From assembly GCF_000298315.2 (NCBI RefSeq), contig NZ_AEYE02000003.1:248001-312000 (forward strand): a stretch of DNA of 64,000 nucleotides, written 5' to 3'. The translations under genes and the position numbers were made by a program. A model generated the notes under the pieces. That model worked only from the letters and a program-made list of their open reading frames with translations. It did not search any database and had not been told where the DNA came from. This document shows, piece after piece, positions 1-8,522 of this stretch. Each line of letters opens with the position of its first letter. Within the stretch, counting starts at the first letter, position 1. This DNA comes from Rhizobium grahamii CCGE 502 (lineage in GTDB: Bacteria; Pseudomonadota; Alphaproteobacteria; Rhizobiales; Rhizobiaceae).

Positions 1-428
1 GTTGCGCAGGCATCATGGACAACCGTTACCCGGTAGCCGAGATCGCTGGCGGCGCGTGTCACGGCATCGATGCACATGTGGCTCATGCTGCCGACGACCG
101 TAACCTCTTCGATGCCATGACGATCAAGCGTCGCCTTCAGGTCTGTTTCACGAAACGCGTTGACATGGTTCTTCACGATGACGGTCTCGCCCGGTCGATT
201 CAACACCTTCTGATGAATCTGTGCACCCTCGGACCCTGCAAGGAAGAAAGCCGCAGTCTCGCCGATCGACTCATGCCTGACGTGGATGATTAGGTCGCCG
301 GCATCGCGGGCCGCCGCGACGATCCGTGCAGCATTGTCGGCAGCGGCATCGGCGCCGCTCAACGGCCATTTGCCGTTCGGGAAATAATCGTTCTGAATGT
401 CGACGACGATGAGGGCTTGTTTGGTCAT
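1..428 (-). CDS. Isochorismatase/nicotinamidase-family cysteine hydrolase (3' end outside window)
   Basis: Reading leftwards from ATG at 426-428 gives MTKQALIVVDIQNDYFPNG, the classic start of the isochorismatase fold. The catalytic triad of the family is visible: Asp10 in VVDIQND, Lys in VIVKNHVNAF, and the nucleophilic Cys in VGSMSHMCIDAVTRAA. The C-terminus runs off the left edge at about residue 142, so this is a partial gene of what is normally a 180-220 residue soluble enzyme hydrolysing amides or enol ethers; the substrate cannot be told from sequence. It is divergent from the GlxA-type regulator at 545 with a 116 bp shared upstream region, which suggests that regulator controls it. 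Confidence 0.88.
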   Translation of the reverse strand, partial: MTKQALIVVDIQNDYFPNGKWPLSGADAAADNAARIVAAARDAGDLIIHVRHESIGETAAFFLAGSEGAQIHQKVLNRPGETVIVKNHVNAFRETDLKATLDRHGIEEVTVVGSMSHMCIDAVTRAASDLGYRVTVVHDACA

Positions 429-544
429 GTCCTAATATCCTTTTATTCCTTCCGGGACGGTCCCGTCCGTTGATGGACAAACTATGTCGGAAGCGGCATG
501 GTGTGGATTGGCGAAATTGACATTATCGAGGTCAAAACTGACAA

Positions 545-1531
545 ATGAGCCAAGCCAGCCCACCGACCGAGATCGGCATCCTGCTTTATCCGCACGTCCA
601 ACTCGCAGCCGTCTATGGGCTGACTGATCTATTCAATCTGGCGAATCGGTTTGCAACGAGGCAGCGCCCTTCGGGGAGCCCGGCGTTGCGCGTAAGCCAT
701 TGGCAGGAGACAGAAGCCGCGGAGGCGGTCGAGCGCGTATTCGATACGGCACCTGGCACCCCGGGGCCGCCCGACGTGCTGCTGCTGCCCCCGAGCTTCG
801 GCGAACCGATGACATCCGAGGAGGCCGCTCCGCTGGCCCGATGGCTTCGCCAGCGGCATGCCGAGGGAACGACGCTGAGTTCGGTCTGTATCGGCGCCTT
901 CCTGCTTGCCGAGACAGGTCTTCTGGCGCATCGGATGGCGACGACTCACTGGACCTACGCGGCGGTACTGGCTGAACGCTTTCCCGACGTGCGGGTCGAT
1001 ACCGACAAGCTCATCATCGATGAAGGCGACGTCATTACCGCCGGCGGCCTGATGGCCTGGACCGATCTCGGCCTGAAGCTCGTCGACAGATTGTTGGGAT
1101 CGGCTGTCATGCTGGAGACGGCACGCTACCTCTTGGTGGATCCACCTGGAAGGGAGCAACGCTGCTATAGCAGCTTCTCGCCGCGCTTGAACCATGGCGA
1201 CGAACAGATCCTGAAGGTGCAGCACTGGCTACACGCGAGCGGCGCACGCCAAGTCACGCTGCCCGCGATGGCCGAGTGCGCGCGCCTGGAAGAGCGCACC
1301 TTCCTTCGCCGTTTCCACAAGGCGACAGGGTTTCGACCGACGGAATACTGCCAGCATCTGCGGGTCGGCAAGGCGCGTGAAATGCTGGAGTCATCGAAAC
1401 GTACCGTCGAGCAGATCGCCGTTGCTGCCGGCTACGAGGATCCGGGCGCCTTCCGCAAGGTGTTCCAGAAGATTACCGGGCTGTCGCCGGGAGACTACCG
1501 CAGCCGCTTCGGATTGAACGGCAGGGCATGA
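545..1531 (+). CDS. GlxA-family transcriptional regulator (DJ-1/PfpI domain + AraC HTH)
   Basis: This 328-residue protein has two parts: an N-terminal DJ-1/PfpI-like amidotransferase-fold domain (about 8-195) and a C-terminal AraC double helix-turn-helix (about 222-325). The GATase nucleophile-elbow Cys115 is kept in SSVCIGAFLLAE. The second AraC helix-turn-helix reads VEQIAVAAGYEDPGAFRKVFQK, followed by the usual GLSPGDYR ending. The family includes the activators of choline/carnitine catabolism (GbdR, CdhR), where the N-terminal domain senses small metabolites; the ligand here is unknown. Divergent transcription from the isochorismatase-like gene makes that gene the likeliest target. Confidence 0.9.
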   Translation: MSQASPPTEIGILLYPHVQLAAVYGLTDLFNLANRFATRQRPSGSPALRVSHWQETEAAEAVERVFDTAPGTPGPPDVLLLPPSFGEPMTSEEAAPLARWLRQRHAEGTTLSSVCIGAFLLAETGLLAHRMATTHWTYAAVLAERFPDVRVDTDKLIIDEGDVITAGGLMAWTDLGLKLVDRLLGSAVMLETARYLLVDPPGREQRCYSSFSPRLNHGDEQILKVQHWLHASGARQVTLPAMAECARLEERTFLRRFHKATGFRPTEYCQHLRVGKAREMLESSKRTVEQIAVAAGYEDPGAFRKVFQKITGLSPGDYRSRFGLNGRA

Positions 1532-1627
1532 ATTGAGGCCGGCTGGCTAGCTTGGCGCAATATTGCGACGCGATGGTGCAATGGGCGCTGCATAAGCAGC
1601 GATTCATGGCGCATGGCCGGAGGAAAT

Positions 1628-1951
1628 ATGCTGAGGAATACGGTGCAAGCGTTTGCGTTGTGCGCGGTCATGGCAACGCTTGCCAGCTGCGTCGATGCCA
1701 ATATGCCGACACTTGTACCCGTCGCGTGGCCTTCCGATCCACCGCTCAATCTGCCGGCCGTTGCGCATCACATCTGCACCGGCGACAGCAATTTCATGTA
1801 CCGGGAATCAAAGAAGCAGTACGAGCTGCGCGCCGGAATGGGCCGCTATCCGATCGATCCCGCCCAGCAGGAAGCGACCGCGATCGCCGCGGCACAACGG
1901 CAATATGTCACTTGTCTGTCGAGCCAAGGGTATCGAATTTACGGCCGATAA
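1628..1951 (+). CDS. Small predicted lipoprotein, unknown function
   Basis: The start at 1628 is chosen because GGAGG lies seven bases upstream (1619-1624) and it gives a clean lipoprotein signal: MLRNTVQAFALCAVMATLASC, with lipobox LASC and Cys21 as the lipidated residue. The mature part is about 87 residues, holds two more cysteines (HHICTGD and YVTCLSSQGY) that could form a disulfide, and ends SSQGYRIYGR. I do not recognise a domain. It should sit at the inner or outer membrane facing the periplasm. Confidence 0.72.
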   Translation: MLRNTVQAFALCAVMATLASCVDANMPTLVPVAWPSDPPLNLPAVAHHICTGDSNFMYRESKKQYELRAGMGRYPIDPAQQEATAIAAAQRQYVTCLSSQGYRIYGR

Positions 1952-2118
1952 GCTCGCTGCCTGAAGCCTGCCGCCTAGCCCGCCGTGGCGCCTGCCGCGT
2001 CAGCCTGCTTCACGCGCAATCGCCGCTGATCACGACTGCAGGAGGGAACGTGTGATCGCGGAACTTTGCTACGCAGGAACGCATTTTTCTCTGATAAATC
2101 CAGGAAGGAGGATTTATC

Positions 2119-2490
2119 ATGAAAATGTCCAGCTTTGCTTTCGCCCTGTCAGCCGGAGCGCTCCTCCTACTGCGACCAACTGTTCCCGTTCAGGCGGCGC
2201 CTGTGCAGCAGGTTCCTCTCCCAACCGCCTCGAACGTCGAAATGGTGCAGTATAATCAGCCGCGGGCAGGCTATTTCAACGGCTATCGCGGCTCGCGCAC
2301 TGAGCGCGCCGGCACCCGCCGCGGGCCAGATGGCTACTGGTATCCGTTGGCCGCCTTCGGTGTTGAGGGCGGTACGACAGGTTCCATCGGCACTCAGCCG
2401 GTGCGACCCATGCAGCGCCAGACCTACTGCCAGAACACGTTTGGCGGCACCAACGGTGATGGCAGCATGCCATGCGACAACGGCTACTGA
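2119..2490 (+). CDS. Small secreted protein, BA14K-like
   Basis: A strong Shine-Dalgarno (AAGGAGG at 2104-2110) precedes ATG 2119. The product is 123 residues with a signal peptide ending near VQA (residue 26). The centre carries NGYRGSRTERAGTRRGPDGYWYPLAAFG split over residues 53-80, which matches the YxNGHRGYR...DGYWYPLAAFG block seen in many rhizobial BA14K-type exported proteins. The usual C-terminal Cys-containing BA14K repeat is only partly present (QTYCQNTFGG...MPCDNGY), so this is a short or diverged member. The function of the family is poorly known; the Brucella BA14K antigen has reported lectin-like activity. Confidence 0.7.
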   Translation: MKMSSFAFALSAGALLLLRPTVPVQAAPVQQVPLPTASNVEMVQYNQPRAGYFNGYRGSRTERAGTRRGPDGYWYPLAAFGVEGGTTGSIGTQPVRPMQRQTYCQNTFGGTNGDGSMPCDNGY

Positions 2491-2503
2491 AGACGTAACG
2501 TCT

Positions 2504-2538
2504 GAATGTGAGGCGGGATAGCTCCCGCCTTCACATTC
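2504..2538 (+). terminator. Stem-loop after the BA14K-like gene
   Basis: Arms GAATGTGAGGCGGGA (2504-2518) and TCCCGCCTTCACATTC (2523-2538) pair around a TAGC loop with a single bulge. There is no T-run after it, so it may act as an mRNA 3' stabiliser or a weak terminator. Confidence 0.55.
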
Positions 2539-2939
2539 ACTGCTTCCCTCAACTGCTGGTGATACTTTTCGAGGTTCGTCGGCGAAGGGCGACTCGCAAC
2601 AGATCGTATCGGCGCTCCGCCGTTCGGCCCACTACCGCAGTCGAGCTCCACATCAATTCGTGTTCCGCAGCGTAGACGTTCCCTCGGCTGGTTCGCATAA
2701 TTCGGCGTGACAGCAATTGGCGAGAGTTCGGGCCACTGATGGCCCTTTATCGGTCCTCGAATGGGAATCCTGACGTTTCATCGCGCAATTCCGGCAGATT
2801 GAGCGCCGTTTTCGCCCAAAAAATTGACTAGTTGATCAAAAATGCCACAAAAAGAGGCCGGCTGCAGTTACAAGGTATGCGTTTTTCGCATTGCTGCGTT
2901 GCGGTAATCTCCCTATTCCTGATCGAAACAATGGGCTAT
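2539..2939. other. Intergenic region without a recognisable gene
   Basis: About 400 bases with no supported reading frame, no repeat and no clear hairpin. The 3' part is AT-richer (for example TTGACT at 2824) and must hold the promoter of the sRNA that follows, but I cannot place a convincing -35/-10 pair. Confidence 0.5.
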
Positions 2940-3066
2940 CTATTACCTCGAAGGCAGCGCACTCCTCCTCCCAGCGCTCCTTCATCGGACTGACAACACT
3001 CCTCCTCCCAGTTGTCAGTCAGGATCAAGAGCCCGGTGCACCTCCTCCCGCACCGGGCTCTTTTCT
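2940..3066 (+). ncRNA. Small RNA with three hairpins exposing CUCCUCC loops (cuckoo/CcsR-like)
   Basis: Three hairpins follow one another. Hairpin 1 pairs 2950-2960 (GAAGG, bulged C, AGCGC) with 2974-2983. Hairpin 2 pairs GACTGACAAC (2988-2997) with GTTGTCAGTC (3011-3020). Hairpin 3 pairs a 12-base arm at 3028-3039 with 3050-3061 and ends in TTTTC, so it is the Rho-independent terminator. The first two loops are identical, ACTCCTCCTCCCA, and the third is ACCTCCTCCC; the stems share no sequence. Such loops are complementary to Shine-Dalgarno sequences. This is the hallmark of the CUCCUCCC-motif RNAs known as CcsR in Rhodobacter and the cuckoo family in Rhizobiales, which act in trans on mRNA. 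The 5' end is not defined by the sequence. Confidence 0.82.
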
Positions 3067-3293
3067 ATTTTGCCTCCTGCATCGATAAATCGGGGCTTCT
3101 CGCACGCTGTGACGGCCGCCGTCGCGGTACATTGCCTGGCGTGTTGCGGGCGGTTGGTCTGCCGCAAGTCCGCATCAACGAAAATTCCCCATAGGCAACC
3201 GCCGACGATCTGATATATCAGACCGATAAGATGACGCGGATGCCGAAGCTGCTTCGGCCGACATGATACGATATGCTCGAGAGGAGTTGACTG

Positions 3294-4331
3294 ATGAGAT
3301 GGAAGCGCACGATCCAGCTTCTGGATGTTCACGCCGAAGGGGAGATCGGCAAGGTCGCCATCGGCGGCGTGCCGAAGATCCCTGGCAATACGGTCGCCGA
3401 ACAACTGAACTGGCTGAACACCGATCCCAAGGGTCAGGAACTCCGCCGTTTCCTGTGCCTCGAGCCACGCGGCGCTCCGATCGGCTCCGTCAATCTGCTG
3501 CTGCCGCCGAAGCATCCGGATGCCGATGCGGCTTTCATCATCCTGCAGCCCGATCAGGCGCACGCCAGCTCGGGTTCGAACTCGATTTGCGTCACGACGG
3601 CATTGCTGGAAGCCGGCATCGTCGAGATGAAGGAGCCGGAAACCATCGTCACGCTGGAAACGGCCGCCGGCCTCGTCAAGGCGACAGCGACCTGCCGCGA
3701 TGGGCGTTGCGAGAAGGTCAAGCTCACCATGGTTCCGTCTTTCGTGCAGGAACTCGACGTTGACGTCGACACGCCGCACTGGGGCAAGATCAAGGTCGAT
3801 ATTTGCTATGGCGGCATCTTCTACGCGTTGGTCGATGTCGGGCAGATCAATCTAACAATCGAGAAAGGCAATGCCGCGGCTCTCGTAGAGGCAGGCATGG
3901 TGCTGAAGGAGCTGATCAACCGCGGCATCGAGGTCGTCCATCCGGAAATTCCGGCAATCTCCGGCGTTGCCTATGTCATGTTCCGCGACCTCGAGGCCGA
4001 CGGCACCGTTCGCACCTGCACCACCATGTGGCCGGGCCGCGCCGATCGCTCACCCTGCGGCACGGGCAATTCCGCCAACCTTGCAGCCCGGCACGCGCGG
4101 GGCGAGGCGAAGGTCGGGGATGCCTTCAAGTCACGCTCGATCATCGGTTCGGAGTTCGAAGTTGGGCTGCTGGCGGAAACCGAAGTCGCGGGCCGTCCCG
4201 CCATCGTTCCGACGATTACCGGGCGAGGCTTCACCTTCGGGCTTTCACAGGTCGCTCTCGATCCTTTCGATCCGCATCCGGGTGGCTTTGCCCTGACCGA
4301 TGTCTGGGGCCCATTGGCCGGCGAGATCTGA
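3294..4331 (+). CDS. Proline racemase superfamily: trans-3-hydroxy-L-proline dehydratase / 4-hydroxyproline 2-epimerase (Ser/Cys type)
   Basis: This 345-residue cytosolic protein starts at ATG 3294 with GAGGAG at 3280-3285. It is full length for the proline racemase superfamily. The two catalytic positions are Ser93 (ASSGSNSIC, where racemases have MCGHG) and Cys255 (DRSPCGTGNSA). The Ser/Cys pairing is known from members that dehydrate trans-3-hydroxy-L-proline, some of which also epimerise 4-hydroxyproline; true proline racemases have Cys/Cys. It would feed hydroxyproline from plant or animal protein into proline or 2-oxoglutarate metabolism. No other hydroxyproline gene is adjacent. Confidence 0.85.
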   Translation: MRWKRTIQLLDVHAEGEIGKVAIGGVPKIPGNTVAEQLNWLNTDPKGQELRRFLCLEPRGAPIGSVNLLLPPKHPDADAAFIILQPDQAHASSGSNSICVTTALLEAGIVEMKEPETIVTLETAAGLVKATATCRDGRCEKVKLTMVPSFVQELDVDVDTPHWGKIKVDICYGGIFYALVDVGQINLTIEKGNAAALVEAGMVLKELINRGIEVVHPEIPAISGVAYVMFRDLEADGTVRTCTTMWPGRADRSPCGTGNSANLAARHARGEAKVGDAFKSRSIIGSEFEVGLLAETEVAGRPAIVPTITGRGFTFGLSQVALDPFDPHPGGFALTDVWGPLAGEI

Positions 4332-4334
4332 CGC

Positions 4335-4817
4335 TCAATAGGTGAAAGGGTCGACCTCTGCCTTTTCGACGGCGTGGTCGCCCGCCTGCTCCGGGTAGAT
4401 GACCCCCTTGCGCAGGATGATGTTGGCGTAAAGCCGTGGTTCACTGGTCTGGATCACGGCATGCGCGGCTCGCACGCGATTGTAGAAGTCGGCGCCAACG
4501 AGCGGCACCACTTGTCGGTGCGGCTCGTGACGGGCGCAGCAGTCGATCATTTCCTCATGCACAGGATCGAGTTTGTCGCGATCGGCCTTGACGGTCGAGC
4601 GGAAGATCGCATCCGGCACGAAATCATCGATCGGCAGGACGCTCAAGACGGCGTCGAGAACGCGCACAATGCCATGGCCATCGAGGCGGATCAGCCGCCG
4701 CGCATGCTCGACACCGGGATAATTGCCGTCGACGATCGCGATCTCGTCACCATGCCCCATGGCACGCAGCGTCGAAAGCAGTTCGGGGCTCAGAAGCGGG
4801 TTAAGTCCCTTCAGCAT
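4335..4817 (-). CDS. FucU/RbsD-family sugar mutarotase
   Basis: The ATG at 4817 overlaps the end of the ROK gene by 17 bases, so translation is probably coupled. The 160-residue product has the RbsD/FucU landmarks: MLKGLNPLLSPELL at the start, the conserved MGHGDEIAIVDGNYP (about 20-34) and the C-terminal RLYANIILRKGVIYP. These proteins speed interconversion of alpha and beta anomers or ring forms of L-fucose or ribose in the cytosol. Its place behind frcR, opposite the frc transport genes, suggests it serves the same sugars. A second, shorter paralogue lies at 37951-38397. Confidence 0.85.
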   Translation of the reverse strand: MLKGLNPLLSPELLSTLRAMGHGDEIAIVDGNYPGVEHARRLIRLDGHGIVRVLDAVLSVLPIDDFVPDAIFRSTVKADRDKLDPVHEEMIDCCARHEPHRQVVPLVGADFYNRVRAAHAVIQTSEPRLYANIILRKGVIYPEQAGDHAVEKAEVDPFTY

Positions 4818-6048
4818 ATTCGACCTCCTTGAATAGAACGTTCTGGTCCGTGAGGTAGCGCGCGAAGATCGGCAGACTGGCGCCGCCGATGGCACGCGCA
4901 TGGGCACCGACCGCGCCCTCGATGATATCAGGCATGACAACGCCCTGAAGGTCGAGCAGATCCGCCTCGCGGATCGTCGCCTGCACGATCCGCTCCCGCA
5001 CCCATCCGGGAAAGCCGCCGTCGATGACGGCCGCACTGAAGTCGATGATCGATGCCGCTGCGACGATTGCCTGCGCCAGCGCTTTGGCGGTGTCTTGGAT
5101 CCATGTTTCGAGGGGCTCGCCAAAGTCGATCCAGTCGTCGGCCGAATACCAGAGCGGCTGTGGGTCAATGCCGCGCTCGCGCAGCATGTTCTCCAGCACG
5201 AAGATCGAGGCAACTTCCAGCAACTGCAGCGTCTCTCCGTTCTTCCCACGGACCGGAAGCGGGCCGATGGCTCCTGCCGTACCGGTGCGTCCGGAAAAGA
5301 TCGCGGAATTGAGGACGATTCCACCGCCGATGAACGAGCCGATGAAGAAATAGACGAAGTCGGGATAGGAGGGGCCGACACCAAACACGAGCTCGGCGCC
5401 GCAGGCGCTTGTCGCATCGTTCTGCAGGTAAACCGGGTAGGGGACGCGCGTGGCCATCTCGGCATGGAGATCGAAGTCGCGCCACACGTCCATCGCGCCT
5501 TTGGGTGATCCAACTTCCTCTTCCCAGTTCCAGAGCTCGAACGGCGCTGCAATGCCGATGCCGGCAATACGGCTACGCTGCTTCTCGTCGAGCCGGCCTT
5601 CGAGCTCTCGGATACCCGAGGTGATGAAGTCCAGGAAAGTATCGGGCAGCGGATAGGCGTAGGTCTTATGCAGTTGCAGGCGGATCTGGCCCAGGAAATC
5701 CATCAGCACCAAGTCGGCGCTGCGTCGGCCCATTTTCACGCCGAACGAGTAGACGGCATCCGGATTAAGGCGCATCGGGATCGATGGTTGGCCAACCCGA
5801 CCGCGCACCGGCTCGCCGCGGGAGAGCAGCCCTTCCTTCTCAAGTGCCCGCATGATGACGGATACTGTCTGCGCTGAAAGACCCGTGCGTCGCGCGATAT
5901 CTGCCTTCGACTGGGAGCCGTAGAGACGCACCAGCGACAGTACAAGTCGCTCGTTATAGGCGCGCACCCTGATCTGGTTGGCGCCTCCTGCCGGACTTAA
6001 AATGGGCAGTTGGGCCGGTGTTTGCACCGGACCGTCCAAAGACGACAT
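4801..6048 (-). CDS. frcR: ROK-family transcriptional regulator of the frc locus
   Basis: This 415-residue protein has an N-terminal winged helix-turn-helix (about 35-95; SKADIARRTGLSAQTVSVIMRALE) and a C-terminal ROK domain with GGGIVLNSAIFSGRTGTAGAIGPL. The zinc motif CXCGXXGCXE present in many ROK proteins is not seen, as is common in ROK regulators that have lost kinase activity. It is transcribed away from frcB, the arrangement of frcR in the Sinorhizobium meliloti fructose/mannose/ribose transporter locus, and most likely represses frcBCAK until sugar binds. A 13-base palindrome lies in the shared promoter region. Confidence 0.85.
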   Translation of the reverse strand: MSSLDGPVQTPAQLPILSPAGGANQIRVRAYNERLVLSLVRLYGSQSKADIARRTGLSAQTVSVIMRALEKEGLLSRGEPVRGRVGQPSIPMRLNPDAVYSFGVKMGRRSADLVLMDFLGQIRLQLHKTYAYPLPDTFLDFITSGIRELEGRLDEKQRSRIAGIGIAAPFELWNWEEEVGSPKGAMDVWRDFDLHAEMATRVPYPVYLQNDATSACGAELVFGVGPSYPDFVYFFIGSFIGGGIVLNSAIFSGRTGTAGAIGPLPVRGKNGETLQLLEVASIFVLENMLRERGIDPQPLWYSADDWIDFGEPLETWIQDTAKALAQAIVAAASIIDFSAAVIDGGFPGWVRERIVQATIREADLLDLQGVVMPDIIEGAVGAHARAIGGASLPIFARYLTDQNVLFKEVEYAEGT

Positions 6049-6103
6049 AGCCGCTCCTCCCGTCTCTTGGCCTATGCCCTATTTTTGCGAAGCATGCCAT
6101 ACG

Positions 6104-6116
6104 GAATTAATAATTC
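6104..6116. promoter_or_regulatory. Candidate ROK operator
   Basis: GAATTA-A-TAATTC is a perfect odd palindrome inside the AT-rich patch between frcR and frcB, 16 bases upstream of the predicted -35 of frcB. AT-rich inverted repeats of this sort are usual for ROK repressors; binding by FrcR is inferred from position. Confidence 0.45.
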
Positions 6117-6131
6117 AATTGGATTTATTTA

Positions 6132-6160
6132 TTGACAAGGCGATTTCTTTCGCTCTTAAT
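6132..6160 (+). promoter_or_regulatory. Predicted sigma-70 promoter of frcBCAK
   Basis: TTGACA (6132-6137), a 17-base spacer, then CTTAAT (6155-6160) gives a good housekeeping promoter. Transcription would start near 6167, leaving a leader of about 112 bases before frcB. Confidence 0.55.
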
Positions 6161-6278
6161 TGCCATCGTCAACGGCACGGAACGGCTTGGGGAGGCCGCC
6201 GGCGAGACCGCAGCGGTTCTTGTGCTTGTCAATTCCGGCACCGCCTGGGGCGGGTCGGCAAATCTCTGGGAGGACTCA

Positions 6279-7304
6279 ATGAAGAAATCAGTGCTTTCCG
6301 CCGCGCTCGGCGCGCTCGCTCTAGGAGTCGCCTTTTCGGCGCCTGCCATGGCAGCTGACGTTTCGGCCTGCCTCATCACCAAGACCGACACCAACCCCTT
6401 CTTCGTGAAGATGAAGGAAGGCGCGACGGCCAAGGCCAAGGAACTGGGCGTCACGCTGAAGTCCTACGCCGGCAAGATCGATGGTGACAGCGAAAGCCAG
6501 GTTGCTGCGATCGAAAGCTGCATTGCCGACGGCGCGAAGGGTATCCTGATCACCGCGTCCGACACCAAGGGCATCGTTCCTTCGGTCAAGAAGGCTCGCG
6601 ACGCAGGCCTGCTGGTCATCGCACTCGACACGCCGCTCGATCCGGCTGACGCCGCCGACGCAACCTTCGCAACCGACAACCTGCTCGCCGGCAAGCTGAT
6701 CGGCCAATGGGCGAAGGAAACGCTCGGCGACAAGGCAAAGGATGCCAAGGTCGGCTTCCTTGACCTGACGCCATCGCAGCCGACCGTCGACGTTCTGCGC
6801 GACCAGGGCTTCATGATGGGCTTCGGCATCGACACCAAGGATCCGAACAAGATTGGCGATGAAGACGATGCGCGCATCGTCGGTCACGACGTAACGAACG
6901 GCAACGAAGAAGGCGGCCGCAAGGCCATGGAAAACCTTCTGCAGAAGGATCCGAGCATCAACGTCATTCACACGATCAACGAGCCGGCTGCTGTCGGCGC
7001 CTACCAGGCCCTCAAGGCTGTCGGCATGGAAAAGAACGTTCTGATCGTCTCGGTTGACGGCGGTTGCCCGGGTGTGAAGTCGGTCAAGGAAGGCGTGATC
7101 GGCGCTACCTCGCAGCAGTATCCGCTGCTGATGGCGTCGCTCGGCATCGAGGCGATCAAGAAGTTTGCCGACAGCGGTGAAAAGCCGAAGCCGACCGAAG
7201 GCAAGTCCTTCTTCGACACCGGCGTTTCGCTGGTGACCGACAAGCCTGTTTCGGGCCTCGAGTCGATCGACACGAAGGTCGGCACTGACAAGTGCTGGGG
7301 CTAA
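6279..7304 (+). CDS. frcB: Sugar ABC transporter periplasmic binding protein (fructose type)
   Basis: The start at 6279 is chosen for the GGGAGGA Shine-Dalgarno at 6268-6274 and because it yields a normal signal peptide (about 1-25, cleavage after AMA). The mature protein is a type I periplasmic binding fold of the RbsB/FrcB class: [16 protein letters not shown] at the start, [43 protein letters not shown], and [14 protein letters not shown]. Total length is 341 residues. It heads frcB-frcC-frcA-frcK, orthologous in order to the high-affinity fructose/mannose/ribose importer of S. meliloti. A hairpin follows the gene and could favour its expression over the permease. Confidence 0.9.
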   Translation: MKKSVLSAALGALALGVAFSAPAMAADVSACLITKTDTNPFFVKMKEGATAKAKELGVTLKSYAGKIDGDSESQVAAIESCIADGAKGILITASDTKGIVPSVKKARDAGLLVIALDTPLDPADAADATFATDNLLAGKLIGQWAKETLGDKAKDAKVGFLDLTPSQPTVDVLRDQGFMMGFGIDTKDPNKIGDEDDARIVGHDVTNGNEEGGRKAMENLLQKDPSINVIHTINEPAAVGAYQALKAVGMEKNVLIVSVDGGCPGVKSVKEGVIGATSQQYPLLMASLGIEAIKKFADSGEKPKPTEGKSFFDTGVSLVTDKPVSGLESIDTKVGTDKCWG

Positions 7305-7325
7305 ATCCCACAATATAACTTACCG

Positions 7326-7351
7326 CCGGCCGGGGCTTGATCCTCGGCCGG
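7326..7351 (+). terminator. Intercistronic hairpin between frcB and frcC
   Basis: CCGGCCG (7326-7332) pairs with CGGCCGG (7345-7351), extended by GG/CC on the loop side. No strong T-run follows, so it is more likely an attenuator or a 3' stabiliser of the frcB message than a full terminator. Confidence 0.5.
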
Positions 7352-7456
7352 TTTCGACCGACCATAGCTGCTGTCTCGGGAGCCGGCGAACAAAGTCCGG
7401 AGCGATATGGGGCAGGGCTTCCGCGCGCGGTTTGGCGCGAAAGCGGAGGAGAAACA

Positions 7457-8521
7457 ATGACCGGAGCACAAGACTTCGAACGGGTGCTTGACGGAAGCGA
7501 CAAGAACGTCGCGTCGTTCGAGCATCAAGCCGTACCATTTGTGAAGCGTGCGCAGCACTTCCTGCACTCGACGCCGGCCGCCGTGCCGCTGATCGTGCTC
7601 GTGCTGTCGATCATTATCTTCGGCATCGCGCTTGGCGGACGCTTCTTCTCGTCCTACACGCTGACGCTTATTCTCCAGCAGATCGCCATCGTCGGTATTC
7701 TCGGCGCCGCGCAGACTCTGGTTATTCTCACAGCGGGCATCGATCTCTCGATCGGCGTGATCATGGTTATTTCGGCCGTCATCATGGGCAATTGCGCCAT
7801 CACCTATGGCATTCCAACGCCGATCGCCGTGCTGGCCGGTCTGCTGGTCGGCGGCCTTTGCGGACTACTGAACGGCTTCCTCGTCGCGTTCATGAAGCTC
7901 CCGCCGTTCATCGTGACGCTTGGTACGTGGAACATCGTGATGGCCACGAATTTCATCTATTCCGCCAACGAAACGATCCGCGACACCGATGTCGACACGC
8001 AGGCGCCGTTGCTGCATTTCTTTGCGATCAGCTTCAGGCTCGGCAGTGCAGTCCTGACGCTCGGCGTCATTGCCATGGTGCTGCTCGTCCTTGCGCTCTG
8101 GTATATCCTCAATCACACCGCCTGGGGGCGCCACGTCTATGCCGTCGGCGATGATCCCGAAGCGGCAAAGCTTTCGGGTATCCAGACGAAGAGCGTCCTG
8201 CTCACGGTCTACACTGTTTCGGGTGTGATCGCCGCCTTCGCTGCCTGGGTCTCGATCGGCCGAAATGGCTCGATTTCGCCCTCATCCGCGGTGATGGACT
8301 ATAACCTGCAGGCCATCACGGCGACTGTGATCGGCGGCATCTCGCTCTTCGGTGGCCGCGGCTCGATCCTCGGCACTCTCTTCGGCGCGATGATCGTCGG
8401 CGTTGTCTCGATGGGCCTCAACATGCTCGGCGCCGATCCGCAGTGGAAGGTGTTGCTTACCGGCGTGCTCATCATCGCCGCAGTCGCAATCGACCAGTGG
8501 ATCAGAAAGGTGTCGGTGTAA
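7457..8521 (+). CDS. frcC: Sugar ABC transporter permease (fructose type)
   Basis: The start at 7457 has GGAGGAG at 7446-7452. The 354-residue protein is an integral membrane permease of the RbsC/FrcC class with about ten hydrophobic segments after a roughly 45-residue cytosolic N-terminus. Family signatures are LVILTAGIDLSIGVIMVISA, LPPFIVTLGTWNIVM, and the coupling loop GDDPEAAKLSGI. It stops one base before the frcA start codon, so the two are translationally linked. Confidence 0.9.
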   Translation: MTGAQDFERVLDGSDKNVASFEHQAVPFVKRAQHFLHSTPAAVPLIVLVLSIIIFGIALGGRFFSSYTLTLILQQIAIVGILGAAQTLVILTAGIDLSIGVIMVISAVIMGNCAITYGIPTPIAVLAGLLVGGLCGLLNGFLVAFMKLPPFIVTLGTWNIVMATNFIYSANETIRDTDVDTQAPLLHFFAISFRLGSAVLTLGVIAMVLLVLALWYILNHTAWGRHVYAVGDDPEAAKLSGIQTKSVLLTVYTVSGVIAAFAAWVSIGRNGSISPSSAVMDYNLQAITATVIGGISLFGGRGSILGTLFGAMIVGVVSMGLNMLGADPQWKVLLTGVLIIAAVAIDQWIRKVSV

Positions 8522-8522
8522 T

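Noticed and set aside
2060-2085. GGAAC sequences before the BA14K-like gene as a stress promoter
   Set aside because: Neither GGAAC has CGTT at 16 or 17 bases.
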